A stretch of DNA of 64,000 nt, from assembly GCF_000174415.1 (NCBI RefSeq), contig NZ_ACJM01000001.1, positions 1-64,000 of the forward strand, in the 5' to 3' direction. The position numbers and the translations under genes were made by a program. Below are positions 43,910 to 52,102 of this stretch, in pieces. Below the pieces are notes generated by a model. The model was given only the letters and a program-made list of their open reading frames with translations, was not told the origin of the DNA and made no database searches. The stretch comes from Dethiobacter alkaliphilus AHT 1. Lineage in GTDB: Bacteria > Bacillota > Dethiobacteria > Dethiobacterales > Dethiobacteraceae. Position 1 is the first letter of the stretch; every line of letters begins with the position of its first letter.

Positions 43910-44474
43910 AGCGACCACCCTTGGCCGCCCTGGAGCGCTCCAGATAAATTTTGTACACCACACAGGCTAAAACAGCCGCCACAAGGGGTGGGAAGTCCAC
44001 TAAGTCCAGGTTTACGTCGGCCCCCACAAAGGTTCCGCCCAGGCGGCCCTGCAGCCGGCCTTCTGCGGCTATGAATTTAAGGTTGCAGTCAAACCCTACG
44101 ATGGAGCCGCCCACTCTGCCGCTGATTTGCTCATGGCCCTCCAGGGAAATGTCATCTCCGATGGTTTCTCCGCCTAAGCGGCCGAAGGCCCGGCCCGGCT
44201 CCAGTGCCATATTCAGGTCCTTGCCAATCACCTCACCGCCGACTCTTCCCCAAAGATGGTTGCCTTCTGCCGATATTTCCAGGTTGATGTCGTTTCCACT
44301 AACTTTTCCTCCCAGGCGGCCGTGAAAAATATTGCCCTCACGGGTGCATTCAATGCTGTAGCCGCCAAAGGCACCGCCGATCCTGCCAGCTGCTTTTCCC
44401 AACCAATCTCCCCCATTATTAATCAGTTTAACCGCTTGCCGGCAAAGGCATAATACGCGGTTGCAAGTTACCAT
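43908..44474 (-). CDS. Glycine-rich repeat protein with C-terminal membrane segment
   Basis: Protein of 188 residues I do not recognise. Residues about 48-160 contain five repeats of 21-24 residues built on (G)R(L/V)GGxxxGxD(I/L/V)NL, for example GRLGGKVSGNDINLE and GRVGGEVIGKDLNMA, which should fold as a small beta-solenoid. A hydrophobic segment near 163-177 (PPLVAAVLACVVYKIYL) is followed by basic residues, so it may be tail-anchored. The N-terminus has three cysteines (TCNRVLCLCRQ). ATG with AGGAAATTG upstream. Convergent with aconitase. Confidence 0.72.
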   Translation of the reverse strand: MVTCNRVLCLCRQAVKLINNGGDWLGKAAGRIGGAFGGYSIECTREGNIFHGRLGGKVSGNDINLEISAEGNHLWGRVGGEVIGKDLNMALEPGRAFGRLGGETIGDDISLEGHEQISGRVGGSIVGFDCNLKFIAAEGRLQGRLGGTFVGADVNLDLVDFPPLVAAVLACVVYKIYLERSRAAKGGR

Positions 44475-44720
44475 TCGACAATTTCCTGGCCAATCCCTCC
44501 AAGTTAAATATACTCTGGATGATTGCTCAAAAAAGATGCTGCTATCTGTTAATTGGAAAGCTCAATCATAAACATCAGGTTAAAAGGTAAACATATTCAA
44601 TAGTTCCTGCGGGTAGAATCTTACATTTTTATAAACACAAATTAGTTTTGAAGGAAAAGAACAGAAATTGAGCAAATTGTTAGTTAGAAGAAGATATTTA
44701 AAATTGGAGGTGTTGCATAA

Positions 44721-45239
44721 ATGTTTAGTCCATATCGTTGTCAGATTTGCGGTGAAACATATCTCGGCAGTGATGCTCCTGATCGCTGTCCCTATTGCGG
44801 TGCACACGGCCGTTGGATGATGGGTGCTGCCGAATGGGTTAAAACCGGTAAAGTTGAAATGAGTGAGCAAAGTTACGAGGATTGTATGAAAGCCATCCAG
44901 CTGGAAGTGGGCAACGCCGCTTTTTATAAATGTGCCCAGAAAAATGCTCAGACACAGGTTACCCAGGCAATCTTTAAGCGCCTGCAGAAGCAGGAGGCGG
45001 AACATGCCGAGTTGCTGGCGGAAATGGCAGGAGTGGAGGAGCCGGATCTGCCGGATGAAGATTGTGCCGGAAATGATGACGCACAAAATCTGGCCGATGC
45101 CCATGACCGTGAGCAGCGTGCCATTCAGTTTTACCTGCAGGTGGCTGACCGGGCTCCCGAAAAACGAGTACAGGAAGTCTTTCGCGCTCTGGCTGATATT
45201 GAATCGGAGCATCTGAAGATATCAAATATTTACCGGTAA
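44721..45239 (+). CDS. Rubrerythrin with N-terminal rubredoxin domain (reverse rubrerythrin)
   Basis: Protein of 172 residues with the rubredoxin-type iron site first (C7, C10, C23, C26), then a ferritin-like four-helix bundle with E/H ligands (QLEVGNAAFYKCA, KQEAEHAELL, REQRAIQFYL, DIESEHLKI). Reverse rubrerythrins are NADH-rubredoxin-linked peroxide reductases that protect anaerobes from oxygen. ATG at 44721 after GGAGGTG. Monocistronic with its own terminator. A 246-base intergenic stretch precedes it, in which I see no clear promoter. Confidence 0.92.
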   Translation: MFSPYRCQICGETYLGSDAPDRCPYCGAHGRWMMGAAEWVKTGKVEMSEQSYEDCMKAIQLEVGNAAFYKCAQKNAQTQVTQAIFKRLQKQEAEHAELLAEMAGVEEPDLPDEDCAGNDDAQNLADAHDREQRAIQFYLQVADRAPEKRVQEVFRALADIESEHLKISNIYR

Positions 45240-45260
45240 ATTAATCTAGCCAGAAAGAAA

Positions 45261-45290
45261 AAAGAAAAGGCGGGCAACCGCCTTTTCTTT
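45261..45290 (+). terminator. Terminator after the rubrerythrin gene
   Basis: Perfect 13-bp stem AAAGAAAAGGCGG GCAA CCGCCTTTTCTTT. Confidence 0.85.
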
Positions 45291-45297
45291 GTATTGG

Positions 45298-45366
45298 TAG
45301 GAAATTAACGCTTCGCAGTTTGCGAAGCTGCTAAAGGAAACCGATTTGAAGTGCTTTTCTTATTAT
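45298..45366 (+). repeat. Dispersed intergenic repeat, copy E (shortened)
   Basis: TAGGAAATTAACGCTTCGCAG then TTTGCGAAGCTGCTAAAGGAAACCGATTTGAAGTGCTTTTCTTATT. The first hairpin GCTTCGCA/TGCGAAGC is complete; the second hairpin is deleted but the CTTTTCTTATT tail remains. It abuts the 3' end of the convergent MCP-like gene. Confidence 0.65.
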
Positions 45367-46217
45367 TGAAGTTTTAATAAGTCGGCAGATAATTTTTGCA
45401 GTCTTTGGGAAACATCCGCCAGGGATTCCAGTGCAGCCAGAGTCTCTTCGGTAGCTGCCGCCTGGCTTTGGGCAATAAGGCCTGATTCTTTGATGCCGTT
45501 GTTGATGGTCGACATATAGTCTTTAACTGTTGAGGTAATGGTGCCGATTTCTTTGGTGGATACGCTGGTGTTTTCCGCAAGCTTGCGGATCTCCGTGGCA
45601 ACAACGGAAAAACCCTGTCCGGCCTGTCCCACCCGTGCTGCCTCAATGGCAGCGTTTAGTCCTATAATATTGGTCTGCTTGGCAATATCCTCGATTATCT
45701 TTAAAATCTGCTGCGTTTTTTCTGCTTCTGTTGTGGCAGTCTGTGATGTTTCGGTCAGTGTTTCGCCATAGTTGGCCAGTTTTTCCGCTTCCCCGGCCAA
45801 CTGTTCCATGCTGGCCCGGATTTGCCCTGCCGACTCATTTAATTGCTCTATGTAGCGTGCCAACTCTTCGGCATTGGCATAAATCTTTTTAAACAGCTCT
45901 TCCCGGCTTTGCACAATGGTAATCAATAGTTTTGCTGCAGAGGCATCCATTTGTGCTACTTCTTCCGGGATATTTGCTTTTACCAGATCCTTTACTTTTT
46001 CCACGCCGGTAACTTCGATAACCATCTGCAGGTTGGGTTCAGTTAATTTGGGAATAAAGTCGGTCACAGCACCAATGCCCAGTTCACGGGCTTTGGCCAG
46101 TGCCGGTGCATCGGCCTGAACGTCTGCAACCCAGAGTACCCTGACGCTATCAATGGTCATCAGCAAATTCAGGATAGCCAAACCGCCGCGTCCGCCGCCG
46201 ATAATGCCAATATTCAT
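45363..46217 (-). CDS. Rossmann-fold/methyl-accepting signalling domain fusion
   Basis: Cytosolic protein of 284 residues with an unusual fusion. The N-terminus (1-85) is a Rossmann nucleotide-binding domain: [21 protein letters not shown] and VIEVTG, as in NAD(P)-dependent dehydrogenases. After a helical linker, residues about 115-284 form an MCP signalling domain with the hairpin tip motif [21 protein letters not shown]-like sequence and long coiled-coil arms. There is no membrane segment. It may couple a nucleotide or redox state to CheA/CheW chemotaxis (inference). ATG after GAGGTGAG. Convergent with rubrerythrin. Confidence 0.85.
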   Translation of the reverse strand: MNIGIIGGGRGGLAILNLLMTIDSVRVLWVADVQADAPALAKARELGIGAVTDFIPKLTEPNLQMVIEVTGVEKVKDLVKANIPEEVAQMDASAAKLLITIVQSREELFKKIYANAEELARYIEQLNESAGQIRASMEQLAGEAEKLANYGETLTETSQTATTEAEKTQQILKIIEDIAKQTNIIGLNAAIEAARVGQAGQGFSVVATEIRKLAENTSVSTKEIGTITSTVKDYMSTINNGIKESGLIAQSQAAATEETLAALESLADVSQRLQKLSADLLKLQ

Positions 46218-46326
46218 TTACTCACCTCTCCATAGTGCTAAAGTTATATGTTTAACAAGTATTTCTTTTGTCAAGTCGTAAATCCTGCTTTTTTGACAAT
46301 ATATATCATTTATTTTTTCTGTCCGT

Positions 46327-46340
46327 TTGATATACATCAC
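46327..46340 (+). promoter_or_regulatory. Candidate CRP/FNR-family operator
   Basis: TTGATATACATCAC matches the FNR/CRP-type palindrome TTGAT-N4-ATCAA except for the last base. It lies 33 bases upstream of a TATACT -10 at 46373-46378 in front of the ferredoxin-type gene. A weaker related site TTGACAATATATATCA lies at about 46293. Confidence 0.45.
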
Positions 46341-46406
46341 ATTCAACAGGCAAATACCGTGCTATACTGTGTCTAACGCTAAGACATTAAGAGGAGGAAA
46401 TTTCTC

Positions 46407-47147
46407 ATGAAAAGACAAATAGTTCGTATTGATGAAAACAAGTGTGATGGCTGCGGCCAATGTATCCCCGCATGTGCTGAAGGAGCACTGCAAATTGTTA
46501 ACGGTAAAGCCCGCCTGATTGAAGATAAGCTTTGTGACGGCCTGGGTGAGTGTCTGGGTAATTGCCCCCAGGATGCACTGATTATCGAAGAACGGGATGC
46601 AGATGCTTTTGACGAAGAAGCGGTGGAAAAGCACCTGGAAGAACAGAAAAAGACACAGGCTCAGGAACAACAGCCTCTGGGCTGCGGTTGCCCCGGCACC
46701 ATGGCCAGAACAATGGCACCGAAAAAAGATGCCAAGCCGGTAACAGCGGAAGGGGAAACTCCCTCCGAACTGGGCCAGTGGCCTGTACAGCTTAAACTGG
46801 TGAACCCTGCAGCTTCCTACTTTAAGAATGCCGACCTGCTGGTAGCAGCCGACTGTGCGCCCTTTGCTTATGCAGACTTCCACAAAGACTTCCTCAGCGG
46901 CCGTGCCTTGGCCATTGGCTGCCCCAAACTGGATGATGCCATGTCATATGTGGAAAAACTGGCTGAAATTATTCGTGTGAACAACTTAAACAGCATTACC
47001 GTGGCCCACATGGAAGTTCCCTGCTGCAGCGGCTTAATCAGCATCGTACGTGAAGCAGTAAAACGTGCCGGTGTGGACATCCCGGTACAAACAGTAAAAA
47101 TCTCTTTAGACGGAACCGCAAACCAGCCCCAAAAACTCTCCGCCTAA
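46407..47147 (+). CDS. Iron-sulfur protein with ferredoxin domain
   Basis: Protein of 246 residues. The N-terminal ferredoxin domain has one complete CDGCGQCIPACA motif and a second set CDGLGECLGNCP in which the second cysteine is Leu, so the second cluster may be [3Fe-4S] or differently ligated. A Gln/Lys/Glu linker and CGCPG motif follow, then a C-terminal domain (about 120-230) with VAADCAPFAYADFH, AIGCPKLDD and VPCCSG cysteines. Such proteins are common in strict anaerobes and often lie near hybrid-cluster or other redox genes. A possible FNR-like site precedes it. ATG after AGGAGG. Confidence 0.85.
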   Translation: MKRQIVRIDENKCDGCGQCIPACAEGALQIVNGKARLIEDKLCDGLGECLGNCPQDALIIEERDADAFDEEAVEKHLEEQKKTQAQEQQPLGCGCPGTMARTMAPKKDAKPVTAEGETPSELGQWPVQLKLVNPAASYFKNADLLVAADCAPFAYADFHKDFLSGRALAIGCPKLDDAMSYVEKLAEIIRVNNLNSITVAHMEVPCCSGLISIVREAVKRAGVDIPVQTVKISLDGTANQPQKLSA

Positions 47148-47150
47148 CAC

Positions 47151-47183
47151 AAAACCACCGGATCACTTGATTCGGTGGTTTTC
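47151..47183. terminator. Bidirectional terminator
   Basis: AAAACCACCG...CGGTGGTTTT around a GATCACTTGATT centre, between convergent genes. Confidence 0.75.
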
Positions 47184-47195
47184 TTGTCCCACTTT

Positions 47196-47876
47196 CTATT
47201 CCAGGTATTGACGGGTGCCATCAGGCAGCAAGGTGAAAAAGCGGTTTTGTGGGACATCGCATATCACTGCCCGCATGCTGCCGTGCTCGTTAAAGAGGTC
47301 AATTAATTCCTCAGTCTGTCCGCTGTCGGCAATGGCCCAGATATCAAAAGGAGCTTCATAAAGTGCCAAATCATCGGTTAGCGGCAGGCCGATAAAACTG
47401 CCGTCTTCCATATAGTAGAGCATGTTATAGGCCCGGTAAAAAGGCGCCTCCGGCAAATGTGCCGGTTCCAGTTCCTTGACGCTGCACGGAGAAGCGGTGG
47501 TGCCAAATACCCGACAGATTAAAGGGCGGTGTGTATAAATTGCACAGTGTTCTTTTTCTCGCTCGTCCCTCACAAATGGGCAAAGCAGTTTCCCCTCTTC
47601 TTCCAGGACACCAAGGCGCTCGGCAAACAATTGCTCCAGTTCTTCCGGGCTGTAGCGTTCCCGCAGGCATTTTAAAATTCCCACATACTCCACATAAGAC
47701 ATTAGAATCGAGCCGTGGCAGCAATCGTTGCAGGATGCAGGGCAGGTGTAATCAGGCATGTCTTTTAAAACCTTTTGCACTGCATCCATTTGTGTGCAGG
47801 CGTATTGGGTCATATCCTCGGGCTTGTCTAAAATGTGTTCCCTGATTTCCTTAAAACCAAAGGCCATTTTTTTCAT
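47196..47876 (-). CDS. YkgJ-family cysteine cluster protein
   Basis: Protein of 226 residues of the YkgJ/CxxCxxCC (UPF0153) family, a putative Fe-S or zinc cluster protein. The CPASCNDCCHG motif (about residues 40-50) and the downstream CPFVRDEREKEHCAIYTHRPLICR segment carry the cysteines that define the family. Reported members include flagellin lysine N-methylase-like and uncharacterised proteins; here the role is unknown. ATG start with CAGGAGTTG upstream. Confidence 0.82.
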   Translation of the reverse strand: MKKMAFGFKEIREHILDKPEDMTQYACTQMDAVQKVLKDMPDYTCPASCNDCCHGSILMSYVEYVGILKCLRERYSPEELEQLFAERLGVLEEEGKLLCPFVRDEREKEHCAIYTHRPLICRVFGTTASPCSVKELEPAHLPEAPFYRAYNMLYYMEDGSFIGLPLTDDLALYEAPFDIWAIADSGQTEELIDLFNEHGSMRAVICDVPQNRFFTLLPDGTRQYLE

Positions 47877-48043
47877 TGTATCAACTCCTGCGGTATTGTT
47901 CGACTATTTTTATATTAATCCCTGCTTTAAGTGCTAAATTCGGATTTGCCAGACAAGAAAGAACGGGGTTCCCCTGTTCTAAGCCATAAAAATGGGTGCT
48001 TGTGGTATACTATAGGGAACACCGTGGCGACGGGAGGATAAGT

Positions 48044-49114
48044 ATGACGTTATCTGTTTGGGAGAGGTCAAAGGATAGAGCTGTTATTTTTCCCTATATT
48101 TTTCGTGTTTTTCCCATGGTTGAGCACGATTTGAAGTTGTGGCGTGTGAAGGCTTCGGCCATTCCTGATGAAGAGCTGCGCCGGCAGGCTTTGGCCAGTA
48201 TGAAAATGAAGCGGTTTCACTGTCAGGGTGGAGCTATTTTTTCTCTCTATACCGGTGGCAAGACCCGGGAGATGGTGCGTTTTATTGTGGCGCTGCAGAC
48301 CATCAGTGATTATCTGGATAACCTTTGTGACCGGGTGGAAGGAGCCGATGACACCACATTCCGCACCCTCCACCAGGCCATGCGGGCGGCAGTTGATACC
48401 GATTTGCCGCTTACCCATTGGTATGATAGTTATCCCCACCAAAATGACGGTGGGTATTTGGATTTGCTGGTAAAGGTATGCCGGGAAACGGTGGCTGCTT
48501 TTCCCGGTTATGGCGATATTAAGGCTGATTTGGTGGGGCTTGTCAGTTTGTACTCTGACTTGCAGGTTTATAAGCACATGGAGAAGAGACTGAGGGTAGA
48601 GCAGTTGGTTTCCTGGTTTGAGCGGGAAAAAGATCCGACCCTGCAGTTGTATTGGTGGGAGTTTGCCGCTGCAACCGGTTCAACTTTGGCAATGTTTGCC
48701 CTGGCGGCCATGGCTTCGGCTGGTCCGGTGTCTTCGGAGCAAAGAAGGGAGCTGTTGGCATGCTACTTTCCCTGGGTTTGCGGCCTGCATATTCTGCTGG
48801 ATTACTTTATTGATCTGGATGAAGACCGTGAATTTGGTGATTTAAATTTCGTTTCGTTTTACCCCACACAAATGGCCATGGAAGAAGGTTTAAAGCAGTT
48901 TGCCCAGGAGGCGATGCAGCGGGTAGAGACTATGCCGCGCTCCGGGTTTCACCGCACCGTAGCCATTGGTCTTTTGGCCATGTATTTGTCAGATCCCAAA
49001 GCGTCCCAGTCGGGCCGTAATAAAATATCGCAGCAGTTGCTGCGATATGGTGGAACGGAAACATTTTGGCTGTATAAAGTCTGTCTGGCTTTACGCAGTA
49101 AGGGTATTATCTGA
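48044..49114 (+). CDS. Tetraprenyl-beta-curcumene synthase family protein (YtpB/DUF2600)
   Basis: Terpene-cyclase-like protein of 356 residues. In Bacillus, YtpB converts tetraprenyl diphosphate to tetraprenyl-beta-curcumene, the precursor of C35 sesquarterpenes (baciterpenols) found in spores. Visible motifs are SDYLDNLCDRV and LDYFIDLDEDREFGDLNFV, which would bind Mg2+-diphosphate, and the conserved KRFHCQGGAIF at about 50. ATG 48044 after GGGAGG; upstream in-frame codons are ignored. Convergent with a polyprenyl synthase gene only a few bases away, which could supply the substrate. Confidence 0.88.
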   Translation: MTLSVWERSKDRAVIFPYIFRVFPMVEHDLKLWRVKASAIPDEELRRQALASMKMKRFHCQGGAIFSLYTGGKTREMVRFIVALQTISDYLDNLCDRVEGADDTTFRTLHQAMRAAVDTDLPLTHWYDSYPHQNDGGYLDLLVKVCRETVAAFPGYGDIKADLVGLVSLYSDLQVYKHMEKRLRVEQLVSWFEREKDPTLQLYWWEFAAATGSTLAMFALAAMASAGPVSSEQRRELLACYFPWVCGLHILLDYFIDLDEDREFGDLNFVSFYPTQMAMEEGLKQFAQEAMQRVETMPRSGFHRTVAIGLLAMYLSDPKASQSGRNKISQQLLRYGGTETFWLYKVCLALRSKGII

Positions 49115-49117
49115 TTG

Positions 49118-50092
49118 TTAACATGTGCGCCGCACCACATAATCGGCCAGACGGGACAGGATGATCTTTGGTGGTTTTTGGGGCAGCTTCTCCAGGTTTC
49201 GCTTGGCCCGGTCAATCAATGTTCTCGCTCTTTCCTGGGTTTGTTGCAAAATTCCGCACTCCTGGAGAGCTCTGGAGATAAATTCCATATTGTTGGCGGT
49301 GAAGTCACGGTTTTCAATAATCTTGCGGACATGGAGTGCAAAGCGTGGTTCCTTAAGCAGGCGAATAACAGGAAGGGTCAGGTACCCTTCTTTTAAATCC
49401 TGTAGCGTCGGTTTGCCTAAAGCTCCCGGGTTTGCAGTGTAATCCAATAAGTCATCTATCATCTGAAACGCATACCCCAGCTGCAGGCCGAAGGTGGCCA
49501 GCGCCTTTTTTTCCGCAGGCGGCATGTCACATGCTTCTGCCCCGGCCAGGCAGCAGGCGGAAATAAAATAGGCAGTTTTCTTATGGATGTAGGAAATGTA
49601 ATCTGCTTCTGTTACATTGGGGTTAAACCGTGAAGCGGCCTGCTCGATTTCACCTTCGCACATCAGGCTGATGGCACGGGTCATATTTTCCAGGACTCCT
49701 ACCTGGCCATGTTTGGTCAGGAGGGAAAAGGCACGGGCAAAAAGAAAATCACCGTAGAGCACCGCCTGGTGGTCTCCCCACTTGGCGGAAACGGTGGGGT
49801 GGCCGCGCCGGGAAGCGGCATGGTCTATGACATCGTCATGAACAAGGGAAGCGGTATGAATCAATTCAATGGCTGTTGCCATATCCACAAGTTCAGTTTG
49901 CGGAGATGCATAAAAGGACCCGCAAAGTAAAACCATGGCGGGACGCAGTCGCTTGCCGCCGCGAATAACGGAGTCGGAAAACAAAGGGGTCCAGGAATCC
50001 TCACCGCGACTAAGCTCCCGTAACCTTGCTTCCACCTGTTTTAAGCCGGGCAAAGACTGAAGTTCCCAAATCGGCATCTGGTATACGTTCAA
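49118..50092 (-). CDS. Long-chain polyprenyl diphosphate synthase (HepT-like)
   Basis: Trans-isoprenyl diphosphate synthase of 324 residues. The first aspartate-rich motif is LVHDDVIDHA (D86-D90) and the second is QMIDDLLDYT, with GGKRLRP near the start for substrate phosphate. By analogy with HepT it would make a C30-C35 chain for menaquinone or, with the convergent YtpB-like cyclase, sesquarterpenes. TTG start at 50092 after AGGTGATG. A HepS partner is not visible in this window. The stop lies three bases from the convergent cyclase gene stop, leaving no room for a separate terminator. Confidence 0.9.
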   Translation of the reverse strand: MNVYQMPIWELQSLPGLKQVEARLRELSRGEDSWTPLFSDSVIRGGKRLRPAMVLLCGSFYASPQTELVDMATAIELIHTASLVHDDVIDHAASRRGHPTVSAKWGDHQAVLYGDFLFARAFSLLTKHGQVGVLENMTRAISLMCEGEIEQAASRFNPNVTEADYISYIHKKTAYFISACCLAGAEACDMPPAEKKALATFGLQLGYAFQMIDDLLDYTANPGALGKPTLQDLKEGYLTLPVIRLLKEPRFALHVRKIIENRDFTANNMEFISRALQECGILQQTQERARTLIDRAKRNLEKLPQKPPKIILSRLADYVVRRTC

Positions 50093-50246
50093 AATAGCAT
50101 CACCTGCAAATGTTTAATACCCATAGCGTCACCGAAAAGCGGGAAAATATTCCCTGACAATGCTTACAAAAAGATAACGACGCGTTTTTGTTGCAGGAAA
50201 GCTACATTGAGCGCCGAATACAAAGAGCACGGAGGTGAGTTTTTAT

Positions 50247-51608
50247 ATGCAGCATCCTTTAGTTATAATCGGTGGGGTAGCCGCCGGCATGAGTGCCGCA
50301 TCAAAAGCGAGACGCCTGCAGCCGGATTTGCCTGTGGTGGTTTTTGAAAAATCCGAATATGTTTCCTACGGAGCATGCGGAATCCCTTATTATCTCTCTG
50401 ATGTGATTCCTGACCATAATAAGATGGTGATTCGTACACCACAATATTATGATGAACGACTGGGAATTGCGGTGTTGACCAAACATGAAGTTCTTTCCAT
50501 TGATACCGAAGCCAAAGAACTACAGGTTAAAGATCTGGATAGCGGTGAAATCAAAAAACAGCCCTACAGTAAGCTGATTTATGCCACCGGCGCCCGGGCA
50601 ATTGTTCCGAATCTGCCGGGAGTTGATCTCCCCGGAGTTTATACCTTACGCACCTTAAACGACGGCCTAAAAGTTAAGGATGCTTTGGCATCTCCCTCTG
50701 TTAAACGGGTTGTTATTGTGGGGGCCGGGTATATCGGGTTGGAAGTGGCTGAAAACCTGCGCCTGTTAGGCAAAGAGGTGCAAGTTATAGAAAAAGCAGA
50801 ACGATTGCTGGTTAATTTTGATTCCGAATTTTCTCAAATCGTTTCTGATGAGTTGGAAAGAAATCAGGTACATGTTCATACCGGGGAAGGACTGGTGGCT
50901 TTCCGGGGAAATGAGCGGGTTGAAGCAGTGGTTACGGAGAAAGGTGAATATCCCTGTGATCTGGCAATTTTGAGTATCGGCGTGAGGCCAAACTGTGAGT
51001 TGGCTCATAATGCCGGCATCAAAGTGGGTTTCAAGGGAGCTGTGGTGGTGGACCGTCAGATGCGTACCAACGTGCCCGATGTTTTTGCTGCCGGTGACTG
51101 CGCTGAAACATACCATCGCCTGCTGCATAAAAATGTTTATATCCCACTGGGTACCACGGCCAACCGTCAGGGCCGGTTGGCAGGCCAGAATGCCTGCGGT
51201 GCGCCGGAGGAATTTGCCGGTGTACTGGGCACATCGGTGGCTAAAATTTTTGATTTAGCTGTGTCCATTACCGGTCTTACCGAGGAAACAGCCCGCGATT
51301 TCGGTTTTGATGTGCTGTCAACCACGGTAACTACTCTGGATCATGCCATTTATTATCCCAATCCCAGAAAGATCCGTATCAAGCTGGTCTATGACAGAAA
51401 GACTGCCACGTTGTTGGGCGGTCAGATTGTGGGGCATGAAGGGGTTGCCCACCGGGCGGATATTTTGGCTACCGCCATCACCAATGGTATGACATTAGGA
51501 GAGTTTGCTGAAGTGGACATGTGTTATGCGCCACCGTACAAAGGAGTGTGGGAAGCGCTGACCGTGGCGGCAAATGTAGCGGAAACTGAGTGGCAGCAAC
51601 AAAAATGA
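50247..51608 (+). CDS. CoA-disulfide reductase-like FAD/NAD(P) oxidoreductase
   Basis: Pyridine nucleotide-disulfide oxidoreductase of 453 residues (CoADR/Nox/NSR group). FAD motif IIGGVAAGMSAASKARR at the N-terminus, single active cysteine C44 in YGACGIPYYL, NAD(P) motif VIVGAGYIGLEVAENL and FAVGDCAE-like FAAGDCAET motif. Members reduce CoA disulfide, CoA persulfide or polysulfide with NAD(P)H; a sulfur-related role suits the rhodanese genes nearby (inference). The ATG at 50247 follows GGAGGTGAG; the GTG at 50235 is part of that ribosome site. Confidence 0.9.
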   Translation: MQHPLVIIGGVAAGMSAASKARRLQPDLPVVVFEKSEYVSYGACGIPYYLSDVIPDHNKMVIRTPQYYDERLGIAVLTKHEVLSIDTEAKELQVKDLDSGEIKKQPYSKLIYATGARAIVPNLPGVDLPGVYTLRTLNDGLKVKDALASPSVKRVVIVGAGYIGLEVAENLRLLGKEVQVIEKAERLLVNFDSEFSQIVSDELERNQVHVHTGEGLVAFRGNERVEAVVTEKGEYPCDLAILSIGVRPNCELAHNAGIKVGFKGAVVVDRQMRTNVPDVFAAGDCAETYHRLLHKNVYIPLGTTANRQGRLAGQNACGAPEEFAGVLGTSVAKIFDLAVSITGLTEETARDFGFDVLSTTVTTLDHAIYYPNPRKIRIKLVYDRKTATLLGGQIVGHEGVAHRADILATAITNGMTLGEFAEVDMCYAPPYKGVWEALTVAANVAETEWQQQK

Positions 51609-51620
51609 GTCGCTAAAAAC

Positions 51621-51660
51621 TAAACGGAACGGATGCCAAAAAAAGCATCCGTTCCGTTTT
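51621..51660. terminator. Bidirectional terminator
   Basis: 15-bp stem AAACGGAACGGATGC / GCATCCGTTCCGTTT with an A-rich loop and T run, between convergent genes. Confidence 0.9.
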
Positions 51661-51667
51661 TTGCTCT

Positions 51668-51937
51668 CTACAGGCGACGTGTTCCCCAAAAAATTAAAAA
51701 TACCCCGGCATAAATCATCAGCATTCTGCCCAGCGGTAAACGGTCGGAAAGGCCCATTACCCCTAAGGTGATTCCCAAAAGCAGGATTGTGGGCCCTATA
51801 ACAGCTAAAACGCCGTTTACGCGCAGCGCCGTTTCAATTTTATTGAAACGGAGAATAATAAGCGCAGCGCCTACCTCCAGCAGGCCGGACAGAATCCGCA
51901 GTGCCGCCATGGTGAAAACCGTATGTTCTTTTAGCAT
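51668..51937 (-). CDS. YqhV-family (DUF2619) membrane protein
   Basis: Small membrane protein of 89 residues with three hydrophobic segments (about 8-27, 40-62, 70-86). It matches YqhV/DUF2619: RILSGLLEVGAALIILRFNKIETALRVNG is followed by GPTILL. In Bacillus, yqhV lies beside the spoIIIA operon, so the family is linked to sporulators, but function is unknown. Here it is separated from other sporulation genes. ATG with AAGGAGGC upstream. Confidence 0.82.
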   Translation of the reverse strand: MLKEHTVFTMAALRILSGLLEVGAALIILRFNKIETALRVNGVLAVIGPTILLLGITLGVMGLSDRLPLGRMLMIYAGVFLIFWGTRRL

Positions 51938-52042
51938 GGCGCCTCCTTTATAAAGGACTTTTTAAAGTATACGTGCCAGGGCTGTTAAATTGACTAAAGA
52001 AAATGTTCACAAAAAGTTCAAATATTAATTAAAGGGATATGC

Positions 52043-52048
52043 TATAAT
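52043..52048 (+). promoter_or_regulatory. Extended -10 promoter of the TPR-protein gene
   Basis: TGC-TATAAT (hexamer 52043-52048) without a clear -35, 55 bases before the start codon. The same TGCTATAAT form occurs at 52913-52921 ahead of the MetE-like gene. Confidence 0.55.
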
Positions 52049-52102
52049 AAAGCGAATAGGTTAAATGTTTGACCATCTATGCACAATCCGGGAGGTTGTA
52101 AT

